Source: Amycolatopsis coloradensis (GTDB lineage Bacteria; Actinomycetota; Actinomycetes; Mycobacteriales; Pseudonocardiaceae). Taken from it: a stretch of 64,000 bases of DNA. Shown one piece after another: positions 18,208 through 28,372 of the stretch. The stretch is taken from the NCBI RefSeq assembly GCF_001953865.1, contig NZ_MQUQ01000006.1:272335-336334 (forward strand), written 5' to 3'. The position numbers and the translations under genes are program-made. Within the stretch, counting starts at the first letter, position 1. The number at the start of each line of letters is the position of its first letter. Below the pieces are notes generated by a model that saw nothing but the letters and a program-made list of their open reading frames with translations, ran no database searches and was not told the origin of the DNA.

Positions 18208-19548
18208 GGATTCGGGGGGTTGTTGCAACACGGGTGGTCAACTGGTTTTGGCTAGGAGTTTAGCTAGGCGCTCGGCTGGGGTGTCCCAGTCGAGCGTTTT
18301 GCGTGGGCGGCGGTTGAGTTGGGCGGCGACGGCGGCGAGGTCGTCGGGGGTGTGGATGCTGAGGTCGGTGCTTTTGGGGAAGTATTCGCGGAGCAGGCCG
18401 TTGGTGTTTTCGTTGGTGCCGCGTTGCCAGGGTGCGTGTGGGTCGCAGAAGTAGACGGGCATGGCGGTGGCGATGCTGAATTCGTGGTGTCGCGCCATTT
18501 CCGCGCCTTGGTCCCAGGTCAGGGAACGACGCAGGTGTTCGGGCAGTGTGCTGATGGTGGTGATGAGTGCGTCGCGGACGTGTTCGGCGGTGCGGGACTG
18601 GCCGAGGTGCACGAGCATCACGTAGCGGGTGGTGCGTTCGACGAGGGTGCCGATCGCGGATGCGCCGTTCTCGCCGATGATGAGGTCGCCTTCCCAGTGG
18701 CCGGGGACGGCGCGGTCGTCGGCCTCGGCCGGGCGGTCGCTGATCATCACCATGGGTGCGGTGAACCGGGGTTGGCGTTGCTCGCCGCTGCCGCGGGGTT
18801 TGCGCTGGGTGCGGCCGGTGCGTAACGCGGCTTTGAGTTCGCGGCGCAGCTCGCCGCGGCCTTGGACATACAGGGCTTGGTAGATGGTTTCGTGGGCCAC
18901 GTGCAGCTCCGGCTGGTCGGGGTGATCACGGCGCAACCGTTTGCTGGCCTGTTCCGGGCTGCACCGGTCATCCAGCATGTCTTGGATCCGGTCCCGCAGT
19001 TCAGGGTTGGTCGCGATCTTGCCCGGTTTCGGGCGGGGCCGGCGGGCTTCGGCCCGGGCCTGCGCGGAATAGGGACGATACTCACCGCTGGCGGGGTCGG
19101 CGTTGCGGTCCAGTTCCCGGCTGACCGTCGAGGCCGGACGGCCAAGCCGGCGGCCGATCTCCCGAGGGCCATGCCCGGCCCGCACCAGATCCGCGATCAG
19201 CAACCGCTCGTCGGAGGACAGAAACCGGGTGGCCGGAACCGGCAGGCCGGTTTCCGGCGGCTGCTCAGGCACGGGAAACTCAGGCTCCACACGCGACGGC
19301 GGGACGGAACACCGACCGGTATCCCGCCCCGCCTGACTCACACGACCCTGCCGCCACCGATACCCGGTCCGGCGGTTGATCCCCACGACCCGGCACGCCT
19401 GCGCGGTGCCCATCCCTTGCGCCACAAGATCAAGATAAGCGCAGCGCTCAGCGACCAGCCGCCTCGGCCCCTGAGGCGACCGATCCCCACGAATCTCGAA
19501 CAACACAACCCCTGAACAAATCAGGTGTTGCAACCACCACTAGAACCC
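18208..19548 (-). mobile_element. IS30-family insertion sequence, apparently complete
   Basis: One transposase gene fills the element. Imperfect inverted ends of about 24 bases share the exact block GTTGCAACAC and an outer GG(A/G)TTC: left end about 18208-18231, right end about 19525-19548. The exact ends and target duplication are uncertain because no clear direct repeat is visible. It is inserted in the loop of a host palindrome; IS30-family elements are known to prefer palindromic targets. Confidence 0.85.
18238..19506 (-). CDS. IS30-family transposase
   Basis: 422 residues from the GTG at 19506; an alternative TTG at 19533 lies inside the terminal repeat. The N-terminal half has helix-turn-helix segments (LDLVAQGMGTAQACRVVGI and IADLVRAGHGPREIGRRLG ... 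STVSREL). The catalytic core shows the DDE triad: Asp in GHWEGDLIIG, Asp in LTWDQGAEM and Glu in RGTNENTNGLLREY, the last being the IS30 signature. No frameshift or stop is present, so the protein is probably functional. Confidence 0.93.
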   Translation of the reverse strand: MLFEIRGDRSPQGPRRLVAERCAYLDLVAQGMGTAQACRVVGINRRTGYRWRQGRVSQAGRDTGRCSVPPSRVEPEFPVPEQPPETGLPVPATRFLSSDERLLIADLVRAGHGPREIGRRLGRPASTVSRELDRNADPASGEYRPYSAQARAEARRPRPKPGKIATNPELRDRIQDMLDDRCSPEQASKRLRRDHPDQPELHVAHETIYQALYVQGRGELRRELKAALRTGRTQRKPRGSGEQRQPRFTAPMVMISDRPAEADDRAVPGHWEGDLIIGENGASAIGTLVERTTRYVMLVHLGQSRTAEHVRDALITTISTLPEHLRRSLTWDQGAEMARHHEFSIATAMPVYFCDPHAPWQRGTNENTNGLLREYFPKSTDLSIHTPDDLAAVAAQLNRRPRKTLDWDTPAERLAKLLAKTS

Positions 19549-19567
19549 AAGCCTGTACCTAGGCACA

Positions 19568-19588
19568 AGGAAGGGGGCCTTCATGTAC
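19568..19588. repeat. right arm of the palindromic repeat interrupted by the IS30 element
   Basis: AGGAAGGGGGCCTTCATGTAC pairs with 18184-18204 with one mismatch. It lies directly before the end of htpG, so the original palindrome separated two convergent genes. Confidence 0.85.
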
Positions 19589-19593
19589 TTCGG

Positions 19594-21456
<1,863 letters not shown>

Positions 21457-21485
21457 GCGGCGATATTACCGAGCGCGCAACCGGC

Positions 21486-23072
21486 TCAAGCCAGCCTCTG
21501 CCGAGCCACCTCGATCAGCCCGTCATCGGTGGCCTGTTCGATCGTCGTGACGGCGGATCTGCCGGTGGTCTCGACCGTGGCGATGACGTTGCCGAAGTGC
21601 GGTCCCGACGTCTTCCGCCAGTCGAGGGGAAGAGGTTCGACGCCGCCCCGCGCCGCCCACCGGCGGGCGAGGGACGCCAGCCGGGGCGACCAGGTGCGGG
21701 CGAAGGCCGACCGAAGCGGTCTCGGCATCGCGTTGTGCACCGGTGAGCAGGTGAGCTGGTAGACCGCCGACGTCACCGGTTCGGGGTAGCGCGCCTCGGC
21801 GATGTAGGCGTGGTGGACGTCGCCGGAGAGCACCGCGATGGTGGCGGGTGGGTCTTCCCGCCGTCCTTCGCGCGCGATCATCGCGGCGAGCCGGTCGAAT
21901 GACGCGCGGAACGCCGCCCAGTGTTCGAGGTCGCCCGCCTGCCGGATCTTCTCCGCGAGCCGTCCGCGCTTTCCGGGCCGCTCGCAGGCCCGCTCGTTCA
22001 GCGACTGGAGGTGGGAGATCACCGGCGGCAGGAGCCAGGGCAGCGACGACCCGATGAGCAGGTGGTCGCAGGCTTCGGCGGCGTTGTCCTCGATCCAGTC
22101 GAACTCGTCGTCGTCCACCATGGACCGGATGCCGCCCGCCAGGATCCGGCCCGCGCGGCTGTCGATGACCAGCAGCCGCACCTTGCCGAAGTCGCGACGG
22201 TAACTCCAGCGCGCGCCCTTGGTGCCGTCGCGTTCGTTGTCGGCCTCGTCGGCGAACGCGACGAGCAGGTCGGCGTTGTCCCCGCCGGAGGTGACGGCCT
22301 TCTGGAAGGTTTCGTCCTCCGCGAGTTCGGCGGGGCCGAGGTTCCCGAGGTGCTGATAGACCCAGTACGACATGATCGCACCGCGCAGCCGCTCCTGCCA
22401 CCACGGCTGCGCGCGTATCCACCGCTGCCAGGTGTACGAGGTGTTCCAGTCGTCGCGGACGTCGTGGTCGTCGAAGATCATCGACGTCGGCACGGTGGAC
22501 AGCAGCCAGCGGATCGACGGTTCACCCCAGGCCTCGAGGTAGAGATGGGTGTACTCCTCGAAATCCGTCACCTCCGTGCCCGGCGGCTTCGAGGTGTCAC
22601 GGCGCTGCTTCAGCCATTCCTGCGTTTCGTCGGTGGTCTCGTCGGCGTAGACCTGGTCGCCGAGCATCAGCAACGCCTGCGGCCACTCGGTTTCCGGCCC
22701 GTCCGCCATCCGGCGGGCGTACGCGGCCAGCGCGTCCGGGCCGTAGACGTCGCCGTCATGCGGTTTGCGGCAGGAACCGAACACGAGCCGGAGCCGGGAC
22801 TCGTTCTCCGGCAGCGTTCGGATGACGCTGGGCGGGAACGCCGATCCCGCCTCCGGCCACACCTTTTCGCCGTCCACGCGCACTTCGTACTCGGTGCGGG
22901 TGCCGGGTTCGAGCCCGGTGAGCACCAGCAGGGCGTAGTGGTGGCCGTGGATCTCGAACGTCCTCGCGGTCGTGCCGAGGACTTCGACCTCACTCGCGGT
23001 ACCGGTCTCGACCCACACCGTCGCCGAGGTCTCGTCGACGTGTCTCAGCAGGGGACCCAGGTGCAGGCTCAT
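21486..23072 (-). CDS. PhoD-family alkaline phosphatase / phosphodiesterase
   Basis: 528 residues from the ATG at 23072. An N-terminal fibronectin-like beta domain (about 1-95) precedes the metallophosphatase core: FGSCRKPHDGD, MLGDQVYADE, FDDHDVRDDWN, LLVIDSR and LSGDVHHAY supply the metal-binding Asp, His and Asn residues of PhoD. No signal peptide is seen, unlike secreted PhoD enzymes, so it may act inside the cell. The frame is open upstream of 23072, but the residues there are low-complexity Arg/Pro and look non-coding. Confidence 0.88.
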   Translation of the reverse strand: MSLHLGPLLRHVDETSATVWVETGTASEVEVLGTTARTFEIHGHHYALLVLTGLEPGTRTEYEVRVDGEKVWPEAGSAFPPSVIRTLPENESRLRLVFGSCRKPHDGDVYGPDALAAYARRMADGPETEWPQALLMLGDQVYADETTDETQEWLKQRRDTSKPPGTEVTDFEEYTHLYLEAWGEPSIRWLLSTVPTSMIFDDHDVRDDWNTSYTWQRWIRAQPWWQERLRGAIMSYWVYQHLGNLGPAELAEDETFQKAVTSGGDNADLLVAFADEADNERDGTKGARWSYRRDFGKVRLLVIDSRAGRILAGGIRSMVDDDEFDWIEDNAAEACDHLLIGSSLPWLLPPVISHLQSLNERACERPGKRGRLAEKIRQAGDLEHWAAFRASFDRLAAMIAREGRREDPPATIAVLSGDVHHAYIAEARYPEPVTSAVYQLTCSPVHNAMPRPLRSAFARTWSPRLASLARRWAARGGVEPLPLDWRKTSGPHFGNVIATVETTGRSAVTTIEQATDDGLIEVARQRLA

Positions 23073-23116
23073 TCCTGGAACGGTGCCACAGCGGGGCCAA
23101 GATCGTGCGCTGAGCG

Positions 23117-23644
23117 TCAGCCGTGCTGGCCGGGGGCGAACTCCTCGCCGAACCGGTAGACGCCGAGGCAGTAGGTGAATCCCGACTCGCCCAGCGGATC
23201 CAGGCCTTCCCGGCGGCAGTGGTCGAGGAAGCCTTCGGCCTGATGCCACCGTTCACCGTCGAACCAGAACACGCCACCGGCGTAGAGGATCGTCGCTCCT
23301 GTCTCCGCGTCGACGAGGTTCAGGGACTCGTAGTTCTCGGGACGATTCCGCACCAGCCTGACGAGGTCTTCGGGGACACCGCCATAGAGCGCCTCCTGCA
23401 CCGAGTAGTCCTCCTCGGCGAACAGGTTCAACTCCGACTCGTGGTCGAAGGTCAGCAACAGCGCGCGCTCGTCCGGCGTGAAATACCAGGCGGCCGACTG
23501 TCCGCCGCCGTCGTTCCAGGCGAACCGCTTCGCACCGTCCACCTCGGCGGGGGTGATCTCGGTGAGCGCGTCGATCACCGCGGCACGCCGTCGCACCTCT
23601 TCGAGGGGTGTCGCCGCGAGGGCGGCCCAGATCTCGTCACTCAC
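23117..23644 (-). CDS. hypothetical protein
   Basis: 175 residues from the GTG at 23644. I do not recognise a family. It is acidic and aromatic-rich with alternating beta-like segments (AAWYFTPDERALLLTFDHES, GATILYAGGVFWFDGERWHQAEG), ending CLGVYRFGEEFAPGQHG. It looks like a cytoplasmic single-domain protein of the kind found in actinobacterial immunity or SUKH-like families, but that is only an impression. It lies in the same direction as the PhoD gene 45 bases downstream. Confidence 0.7.
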   Translation of the reverse strand: MSDEIWAALAATPLEEVRRRAAVIDALTEITPAEVDGAKRFAWNDGGGQSAAWYFTPDERALLLTFDHESELNLFAEEDYSVQEALYGGVPEDLVRLVRNRPENYESLNLVDAETGATILYAGGVFWFDGERWHQAEGFLDHCRREGLDPLGESGFTYCLGVYRFGEEFAPGQHG

Positions 23645-23728
23645 CGGCGCAGACTACCCGCCGGTGAACCGCCCGGACCCGCCTTCCGTGTAACCCGATG
23701 AAGGCCCTCGCCCGGAAAGGAACCCGAG

Positions 23729-25390
23729 TTGTCCGTTTTCACTCGCCCCGCCCTGGCGGGCCTGCCGGATGACCGGACGGCGCTGGGCGAGATCGCGACC
23801 AGCGCGGCGACCACGCTCTCGGCCGTCCTCGTGCTGTTCGCCCTGCTCGTGCCGGGCGACCTCGACAGGCTGACGCCGGAGGCGTTCGTGCGGCTGCCGG
23901 TGGAAGCGCTGCTCGGCGTGGCTGTCGTGCTCATGCTGCGCGACGGCGCCCGGCGGATCGTCGCGGTGTCGGCCGGGGCGGTCCTCGGGCTCCTGACCGT
24001 CGTCAAGGCCATCGACATCGGCTTCGGGCTCGCGCTGGACCGGCGGTTCGACCCGGTGTTCGACTGGGGCGTGCTCGGCAACGGCGTCGACCTCCTCGGC
24101 ACGTCGATCGGCCGGACCGGCGCGATCGCGACCTTCCTCGGGCTGACGCTGCTGGCCGTGGTCGTGCTCGTGCTGGTGGCGTTGGCCGTCCTGCGATTGA
24201 GCCGGGTGGCGGCCGGGCACCGCACCGCGTCGGCCCGGGTGGTCGCCACGCTCAGCGTGATCTGGATCGTGTGCGCGGTGTTCGGCGTACAGCTCGCTCC
24301 GGGGCAGCCGCTCGCGTCGCGCAGCGCGGTCGCCTACGCCTACGAGGACCTCCGCCAGGTGCGAGCCGGCATCCGGGACCGAGAGGCCTTCGCCGAGGAA
24401 GTCGCCGTCGACGCCTTTCGCGACACTCCGCCATCCGGACTGCTGAACGCGTTGCGCGGCAAGGACGTCCTGTTCACCTTCGTCGAGAGCTACGGGCGGG
24501 TGGCCGTCCAGGACTCCGACATCGCGCCCAAGGTCGACGCGGTCCTCGACGCCGGGACGGCGCGGCTGGAAAGCGCCGGGTACGGCTCGCGCAGCGCGTT
24601 CCTGACGTCGCCGACGACGAGCGCGGGCAGCTGGCTGGCGCATTCGACGTTCCAGTCCGGCGTCTGGGTCGACAGCCAGCACCGGTACGACGACTTCGTG
24701 AAGAGCGACCGGTTCACCCTCGGCGGCGCGTTCGAACGCGCGGGCTGGGACACCGTCGGCGTCGTTCCGGCGCATACCGAGGACTGGCCGGAGGGCGAGG
24801 TCTACGGCTACGACCGCTACTACGACTCGCGCGGCATCGGGTACCGCGGCCCGCCGTTCTCCTACGCCACGATGCCGGACCAGTTCACGCTTTCGGCTTT
24901 CCAGCGCGCCGAACGCGCGAAGCCCGGCCGCCCGCCGCTGATGGCGGAAATCGACCTCGTCACCAGTCACTGGCCGTGGACACCGCTCCCCCGGCTGGTC
25001 GACTGGACCGCCGTCGGCGACGGTTCGATCTACCATCCCATGCCTTCGCGAGGGAAAACGCCCGACGAGGTCTTCACCGACCCGGCCAAGGTGCGCGGCG
25101 CGTACGGCGACTCGATCGCCTACTCGCTGAACTCGCTGATCTCGTACGTCGAGACGTATGGGGACGACGATCTCGTGCTGGTGTTCCTGGGCGACCACCA
25201 GCCGAACCCGATCGTCGCCGGTGAGGGCGCCGATCGCGACGTCCCGATCACCGTCGTCACGCGGGACAAGGCCGTACTCGACAAGATCGCCGGGTGGAAC
25301 TGGCAGGAGGGCCTGAACCCGGACCGGAACGCGCCGATCTGGCGGATGAACGCTTTCCGGGACCGGTTCCTGACCACCTTCGCGCACTGA
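23729..25390 (+). CDS. membrane-anchored sulfatase/phosphoglycerol-transferase-fold enzyme
   Basis: 553 residues. About five hydrophobic helices (residues ~28-200) form a membrane anchor, followed by an extracellular alkaline-phosphatase-superfamily domain. The nucleophile region is VLFTFVESYGR, with Ser where LtaS has Thr, and the metal site is VFLGDHQPNP; SHWPW also fits the fold. Related proteins transfer phosphoglycerol or phosphoethanolamine groups, or hydrolyse sulfate or phosphate esters, at the cell surface; the substrate is unknown. Start is the TTG at 23729 with AAGGA ten bases upstream. Confidence 0.85.
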   Translation: MSVFTRPALAGLPDDRTALGEIATSAATTLSAVLVLFALLVPGDLDRLTPEAFVRLPVEALLGVAVVLMLRDGARRIVAVSAGAVLGLLTVVKAIDIGFGLALDRRFDPVFDWGVLGNGVDLLGTSIGRTGAIATFLGLTLLAVVVLVLVALAVLRLSRVAAGHRTASARVVATLSVIWIVCAVFGVQLAPGQPLASRSAVAYAYEDLRQVRAGIRDREAFAEEVAVDAFRDTPPSGLLNALRGKDVLFTFVESYGRVAVQDSDIAPKVDAVLDAGTARLESAGYGSRSAFLTSPTTSAGSWLAHSTFQSGVWVDSQHRYDDFVKSDRFTLGGAFERAGWDTVGVVPAHTEDWPEGEVYGYDRYYDSRGIGYRGPPFSYATMPDQFTLSAFQRAERAKPGRPPLMAEIDLVTSHWPWTPLPRLVDWTAVGDGSIYHPMPSRGKTPDEVFTDPAKVRGAYGDSIAYSLNSLISYVETYGDDDLVLVFLGDHQPNPIVAGEGADRDVPITVVTRDKAVLDKIAGWNWQEGLNPDRNAPIWRMNAFRDRFLTTFAH

Positions 25391-25489
25391 TCTCCCGTGC
25401 CCGGAAACGGAACTCGCGTACTTGAGGACGGAACACCGCGCGGCGGCGTGTTCCGCGTCCGGTCACGCGGGTTGCCCGCGACCAGAGGA

Positions 25490-26479
25490 CTACTCGCGGG
25501 CGGACTCGGTCGCGTCGCGATACCGGTCGGCCAAGGTACGCAAGTAGTCGACCAGTCGCGGGGGTTCGGTGACCGTGAAGGGGTGCCCGAGGAGTCCCAA
25601 GTGGACGGCCAGGGTCTCGATGCTGTCGGCGCCGGTGTGCAGCACGCACGTACTTTCGTCGACGGCCTCCACCGTGCCGACGGCCGGGTTGATCCGCGCG
25701 GTCACCTCGTCGGCGGGCGCGTGCACGGTGACGTCGGCCCGGTACCGCCACGCGGCGGACGAGACGCCGCGCCGCACCCGGTCCGTGACGTCCCCTGGCA
25801 GGTCACGCGGGGTGAAGCGCGGGCCGGTCGGAACGCGCGGAGTGAGCCTGTCGACGCGGAACGTGCGCCAGTCGGCACGGTCGAGATCCCACGCGACGAG
25901 GTACCAACGGCGTCCCCAGTTGACCAGGCGGTACGGCTCGGCCTTCCGGACGCTCTCCGACCCGTCGTGGGCAAGGTAACCGAACCGCAGCACCTCGCGA
26001 TCCCGGCAGGCGGCGGTCAGCACGGTCAGTGTCCCGGCATCGACGCGCGGGCCGGGCTCGTCACGGGGCACCGGAATCGTGTACGCCTGCAACGCGTTCA
26101 CGCGTCGCCGCAGCCGGGACGGCAGCACCTGCTCCAGCTTCGCGAGCGCGCGCAACGACGTCTCCTCGACGCCCGTGATGGTGCCGCCCGCCGCGGTGCG
26201 CAGGCCGATCGCGACGGCGACGGCCTCCTCGTCGTCCAGCAGCAACGGCGGCAGGTCGGCGCCAGCGCCGAGGCGGTAGCCGCCGACGGACCCGCGGGTC
26301 GCGTTCACCGGGTAGCCGAGCGCGCGCAGCCGCTCGACGTCGTTGCGGATCGTCCGCGCGCTCACCTCCAGGCGTCCGGCCAATTCGGCGCCGGTCCAGT
26401 CACGGGGTGTCTGCAACAGGGAGAGCAGACGCAGCAGTCTTGCCGAGGTTTCCAACATTTCTTCAGCCTGCTCCCTCAT
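25490..26479 (-). CDS. WYL-domain transcriptional regulator (YafY/DeoR-like HTH)
   Basis: 329 residues. An N-terminal winged helix (about 10-65; [22 protein letters not shown]) is followed by the WYL domain (about 140-230; [43 protein letters not shown]) and a WCX-type C-terminal region. WYL domains sense ligands, often nucleic acids or small molecules. It is divergent from an epoxide hydrolase gene. A perfect 12-base inverted repeat covers its own start codon, so it probably represses itself and the neighbour. Confidence 0.92.
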   Translation of the reverse strand: MREQAEEMLETSARLLRLLSLLQTPRDWTGAELAGRLEVSARTIRNDVERLRALGYPVNATRGSVGGYRLGAGADLPPLLLDDEEAVAVAIGLRTAAGGTITGVEETSLRALAKLEQVLPSRLRRRVNALQAYTIPVPRDEPGPRVDAGTLTVLTAACRDREVLRFGYLAHDGSESVRKAEPYRLVNWGRRWYLVAWDLDRADWRTFRVDRLTPRVPTGPRFTPRDLPGDVTDRVRRGVSSAAWRYRADVTVHAPADEVTARINPAVGTVEAVDESTCVLHTGADSIETLAVHLGLLGHPFTVTEPPRLVDYLRTLADRYRDATESARE

Positions 26480-26503
26480 TAGGAACGGAATGTTCCTAAT
26501 GAG
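26475..26503. promoter_or_regulatory. perfect palindromic operator between the WYL regulator and the epoxide hydrolase
   Basis: CTCATTAGGAAC (26475-26486) and GTTCCTAATGAG (26492-26503) are perfect 12-base arms around GGAAT. The site covers the regulator's start codon (26477-26479) and ends 16 bases before the hydrolase ATG, exactly where a shared operator would be expected. Confidence 0.85.
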
Positions 26504-26519
26504 ACTCTACCTTGGTCCT

Positions 26520-27677
26520 ATGAGCACAAACACCGAGATCAAGCCCTTCCGCATCGACGTCCCGCAGGCCGAACTGGACGATCTGGCCGACCGCCTCGCC
26601 CGGGTCCGCTGGGCGAACGAACTGCCCGCCGACCAGGTGACCGACGGGGTGCAGCGCGGACCGGTCACGCCGGGCTGGGAGTACGGCGTGCCGCTGGAGT
26701 ACGTGCGGCGCCTGGTCTCGTACTGGCGTGACGGCTACGACTGGCGCGCGTGGGAGGCGAAGCTCAACCGCTACCCGCAGTTCACGACGGAGATCGACGG
26801 GCAGAACATCCATTTCCTGCACGTCCGCTCGCCGGAGCCGGACGCGACGCCGCTGATCCTCACCCACGGCTGGCCGAACTCGGTCTTCGAGTACCTCGAC
26901 CTGATCGATCAGCTGACCGATCCGCGCGCGAACGGCGGGGATCCGGCGGACGCCTTCCACGTGGTGATCCCGTCGCTTCCCGGGTTCAGTTTCTCCGGCC
27001 CGACGCGCGAGAAGGGCTGGAACCGCTACCGCACGGCCCAGGCGTGGGCCGAACTGATGCGCCGGCTGGGTTACGAGCGCTACGGCACGCACGGGAACGA
27101 CGCCGGCTCGTTCGTCGCCCCCGAGGTCGGCCGCGCCGACGCGGACCACGTCATCGGCGTGCACGTCACGCAGCTGTTCTCGTTCCCCAGCGGCGACCCG
27201 GCGGAGTTCGAGGGCATGACCGAGAAGGAACTTGAGTACATGCAGTTCCTCCAGACCTTCAACGACGACATGTCCGGCTACGCGAAACTTCAGGAGAGCG
27301 CGCCGCAGAACCTCGCGCACGCTTTGGCCGATTCGCCGACCGGGCAGCTGGCTTGGAGCGCGCAACTGCTGGCGGGCACGAGCGACGACCACGTGCTCAC
27401 CAACGCCACGCTGTACTGGCTGACCAACACGGCGGCCTCGGCGGCCCGGTTCTACTACGAGGACAAGCACACCGAGCACCCCAGCGAGCCGACGACCGCA
27501 CCGACCGGGCTGGCGAGTTTCGCCCACGACTTCCGGCCGTTACGGCGCTTCGCCGAACGCGACCACTCGAACATCGTTTCGTGGCAGGAATTCGACCGCG
27601 GCAGCCACTGGGCGACCCAGGACGCGCCGGACCTCCTGATCGGCGACCTCCGGGACTTCTTCCGCAAGCTGGCGTGA
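26520..27677 (+). CDS. epoxide hydrolase, alpha/beta-hydrolase fold with EHN N-terminal domain
   Basis: 385 residues. The N-terminal EHN domain (about 1-110; [22 protein letters not shown]) precedes the hydrolase core. [11 protein letters not shown] is the HGxP oxyanion motif, the nucleophile is Asp in THGNDAGSF, and the late His is in [12 protein letters not shown]. These enzymes open epoxides to diols, often in xenobiotic detoxification. It is divergent from the WYL regulator and ends 5 bases before a 51-bp inverted repeat. Confidence 0.92.
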   Translation: MSTNTEIKPFRIDVPQAELDDLADRLARVRWANELPADQVTDGVQRGPVTPGWEYGVPLEYVRRLVSYWRDGYDWRAWEAKLNRYPQFTTEIDGQNIHFLHVRSPEPDATPLILTHGWPNSVFEYLDLIDQLTDPRANGGDPADAFHVVIPSLPGFSFSGPTREKGWNRYRTAQAWAELMRRLGYERYGTHGNDAGSFVAPEVGRADADHVIGVHVTQLFSFPSGDPAEFEGMTEKELEYMQFLQTFNDDMSGYAKLQESAPQNLAHALADSPTGQLAWSAQLLAGTSDDHVLTNATLYWLTNTAASAARFYYEDKHTEHPSEPTTAPTGLASFAHDFRPLRRFAERDHSNIVSWQEFDRGSHWATQDAPDLLIGDLRDFFRKLA

Positions 27678-27681
27678 CGGC

Positions 27682-27732
27682 GGGCTGAGGGAGCTTTCCC
27701 CGCATCGCATGCGGCGAAAGCTCCTTCAGCCC
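27682..27732. repeat. 51-bp imperfect inverted repeat between convergent genes
   Basis: GGGCTGAGGGAGCTTTCCCC is mirrored by a matching arm ending TTCAGCCC, with two mismatches over about 24 bases. It lies between the convergent epoxide hydrolase and ArsR-like regulator genes and could serve as a bidirectional terminator. It resembles the other GAA...TTC palindromes of this window. Confidence 0.8.
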
Positions 27733-27754
27733 CCGGCGACGTCTGCGTGATCGG

Positions 27755-28297
27755 TCATTCGGTCAGACGGTGCAGGAGGAAGATCCCGTTCAGCAGGGGC
27801 CGGTCGAGCCGCCGGTGGTCGGTGGCCATGTACTCGTCGAGGATGTCGAGGATGCGGTTGTCGAGTTCGGTGACCTCCTCCGGCGACAGATGCAGCGCGA
27901 ACCGCTCGACCACTCGCACCGAAGCGGGTCCGGCCTCGCGGAGTTCGTCCTGGAACGCCTCGATCGGGCCGAACCGGGTGTCGGCGTCCTCGTCGTTGAG
28001 CGGACCGTCGAGCCACCAGGTCTTGCCGACGGTGCGGTAGGGCTTCTCGAGCGCGCCGCTGACGCCGGTTCGCACCGGTGCCTGCTCCAGCAGGCCGGCT
28101 TCGGCCAGCTGCCGCACGTGGTAGAGCACCGTTCCGGGGTCCTTGCCGAGCCGGTCGGCGAGTTCCTTGTTGGTCAGTTCCCGCTGCCCGCAGAGCCGGA
28201 GGACGCGCAGCCGCAGCGGATGGCCGAGTGCCTTGGCCTCGCGTGCCGTCGCCTCGCGCCGACGTTCCGCGACCCTGGCGGCGACCTGATCGTCCAT
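27755..28297 (-). CDS. ArsR-like winged-helix transcriptional regulator
   Basis: 180 residues. The N-terminal domain has AKALGHPLRLRVLRLC and ELTNKELADRLGKDPGTVLYHVRQLAEAGLL, a typical ArsR/HTH_20 winged helix. The C-terminal ~90 residues are helical and acidic and may form the effector domain. No cysteine metal-binding motif is seen. It is divergent from an MFS exporter. The 75-base intergenic region carries four GATGGAGAA-type half-sites, the probable operator. Confidence 0.88.
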   Translation of the reverse strand: MDDQVAARVAERRREATAREAKALGHPLRLRVLRLCGQRELTNKELADRLGKDPGTVLYHVRQLAEAGLLEQAPVRTGVSGALEKPYRTVGKTWWLDGPLNDEDADTRFGPIEAFQDELREAGPASVRVVERFALHLSPEEVTELDNRILDILDEYMATDHRRLDRPLLNGIFLLHRLTE

Positions 28298-28316
28298 GGA
28301 CGTAGCGTAGCCGACC

Positions 28317-28371
28317 GATGGAGAAACGGAACATCGATGGAGTTTTCTCCATCGATGTGCGATTCTCCATC
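28317..28371. promoter_or_regulatory. four-half-site operator upstream of the MFS transporter
   Basis: GATGGAGAA (28317-28325), then a perfect 10-base inverted repeat ATCGATGGAG/CTCCATCGAT around TTTT (28333-28356), then TTCTCCATC (28363-28371). The outer and inner half-sites form two nested dyads. They end one base before the ATG at 28373 and lie 20 bases from the regulator start. Confidence 0.85.
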
Positions 28372-28372
28372 G

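Noticed and set aside
16132..18241. Long minus-strand frames opposite the fused permease
   Set aside because: Low-complexity Ser/Thr/Arg or Arg/Asp/His/Gln composition typical of antisense frames; the plus strand has an obvious permease.
18208..19548. Genomic island around the IS30 copy
   Set aside because: Genes on both sides are ordinary chromosomal genes with matching base composition, and no integrase or attachment repeats are visible.
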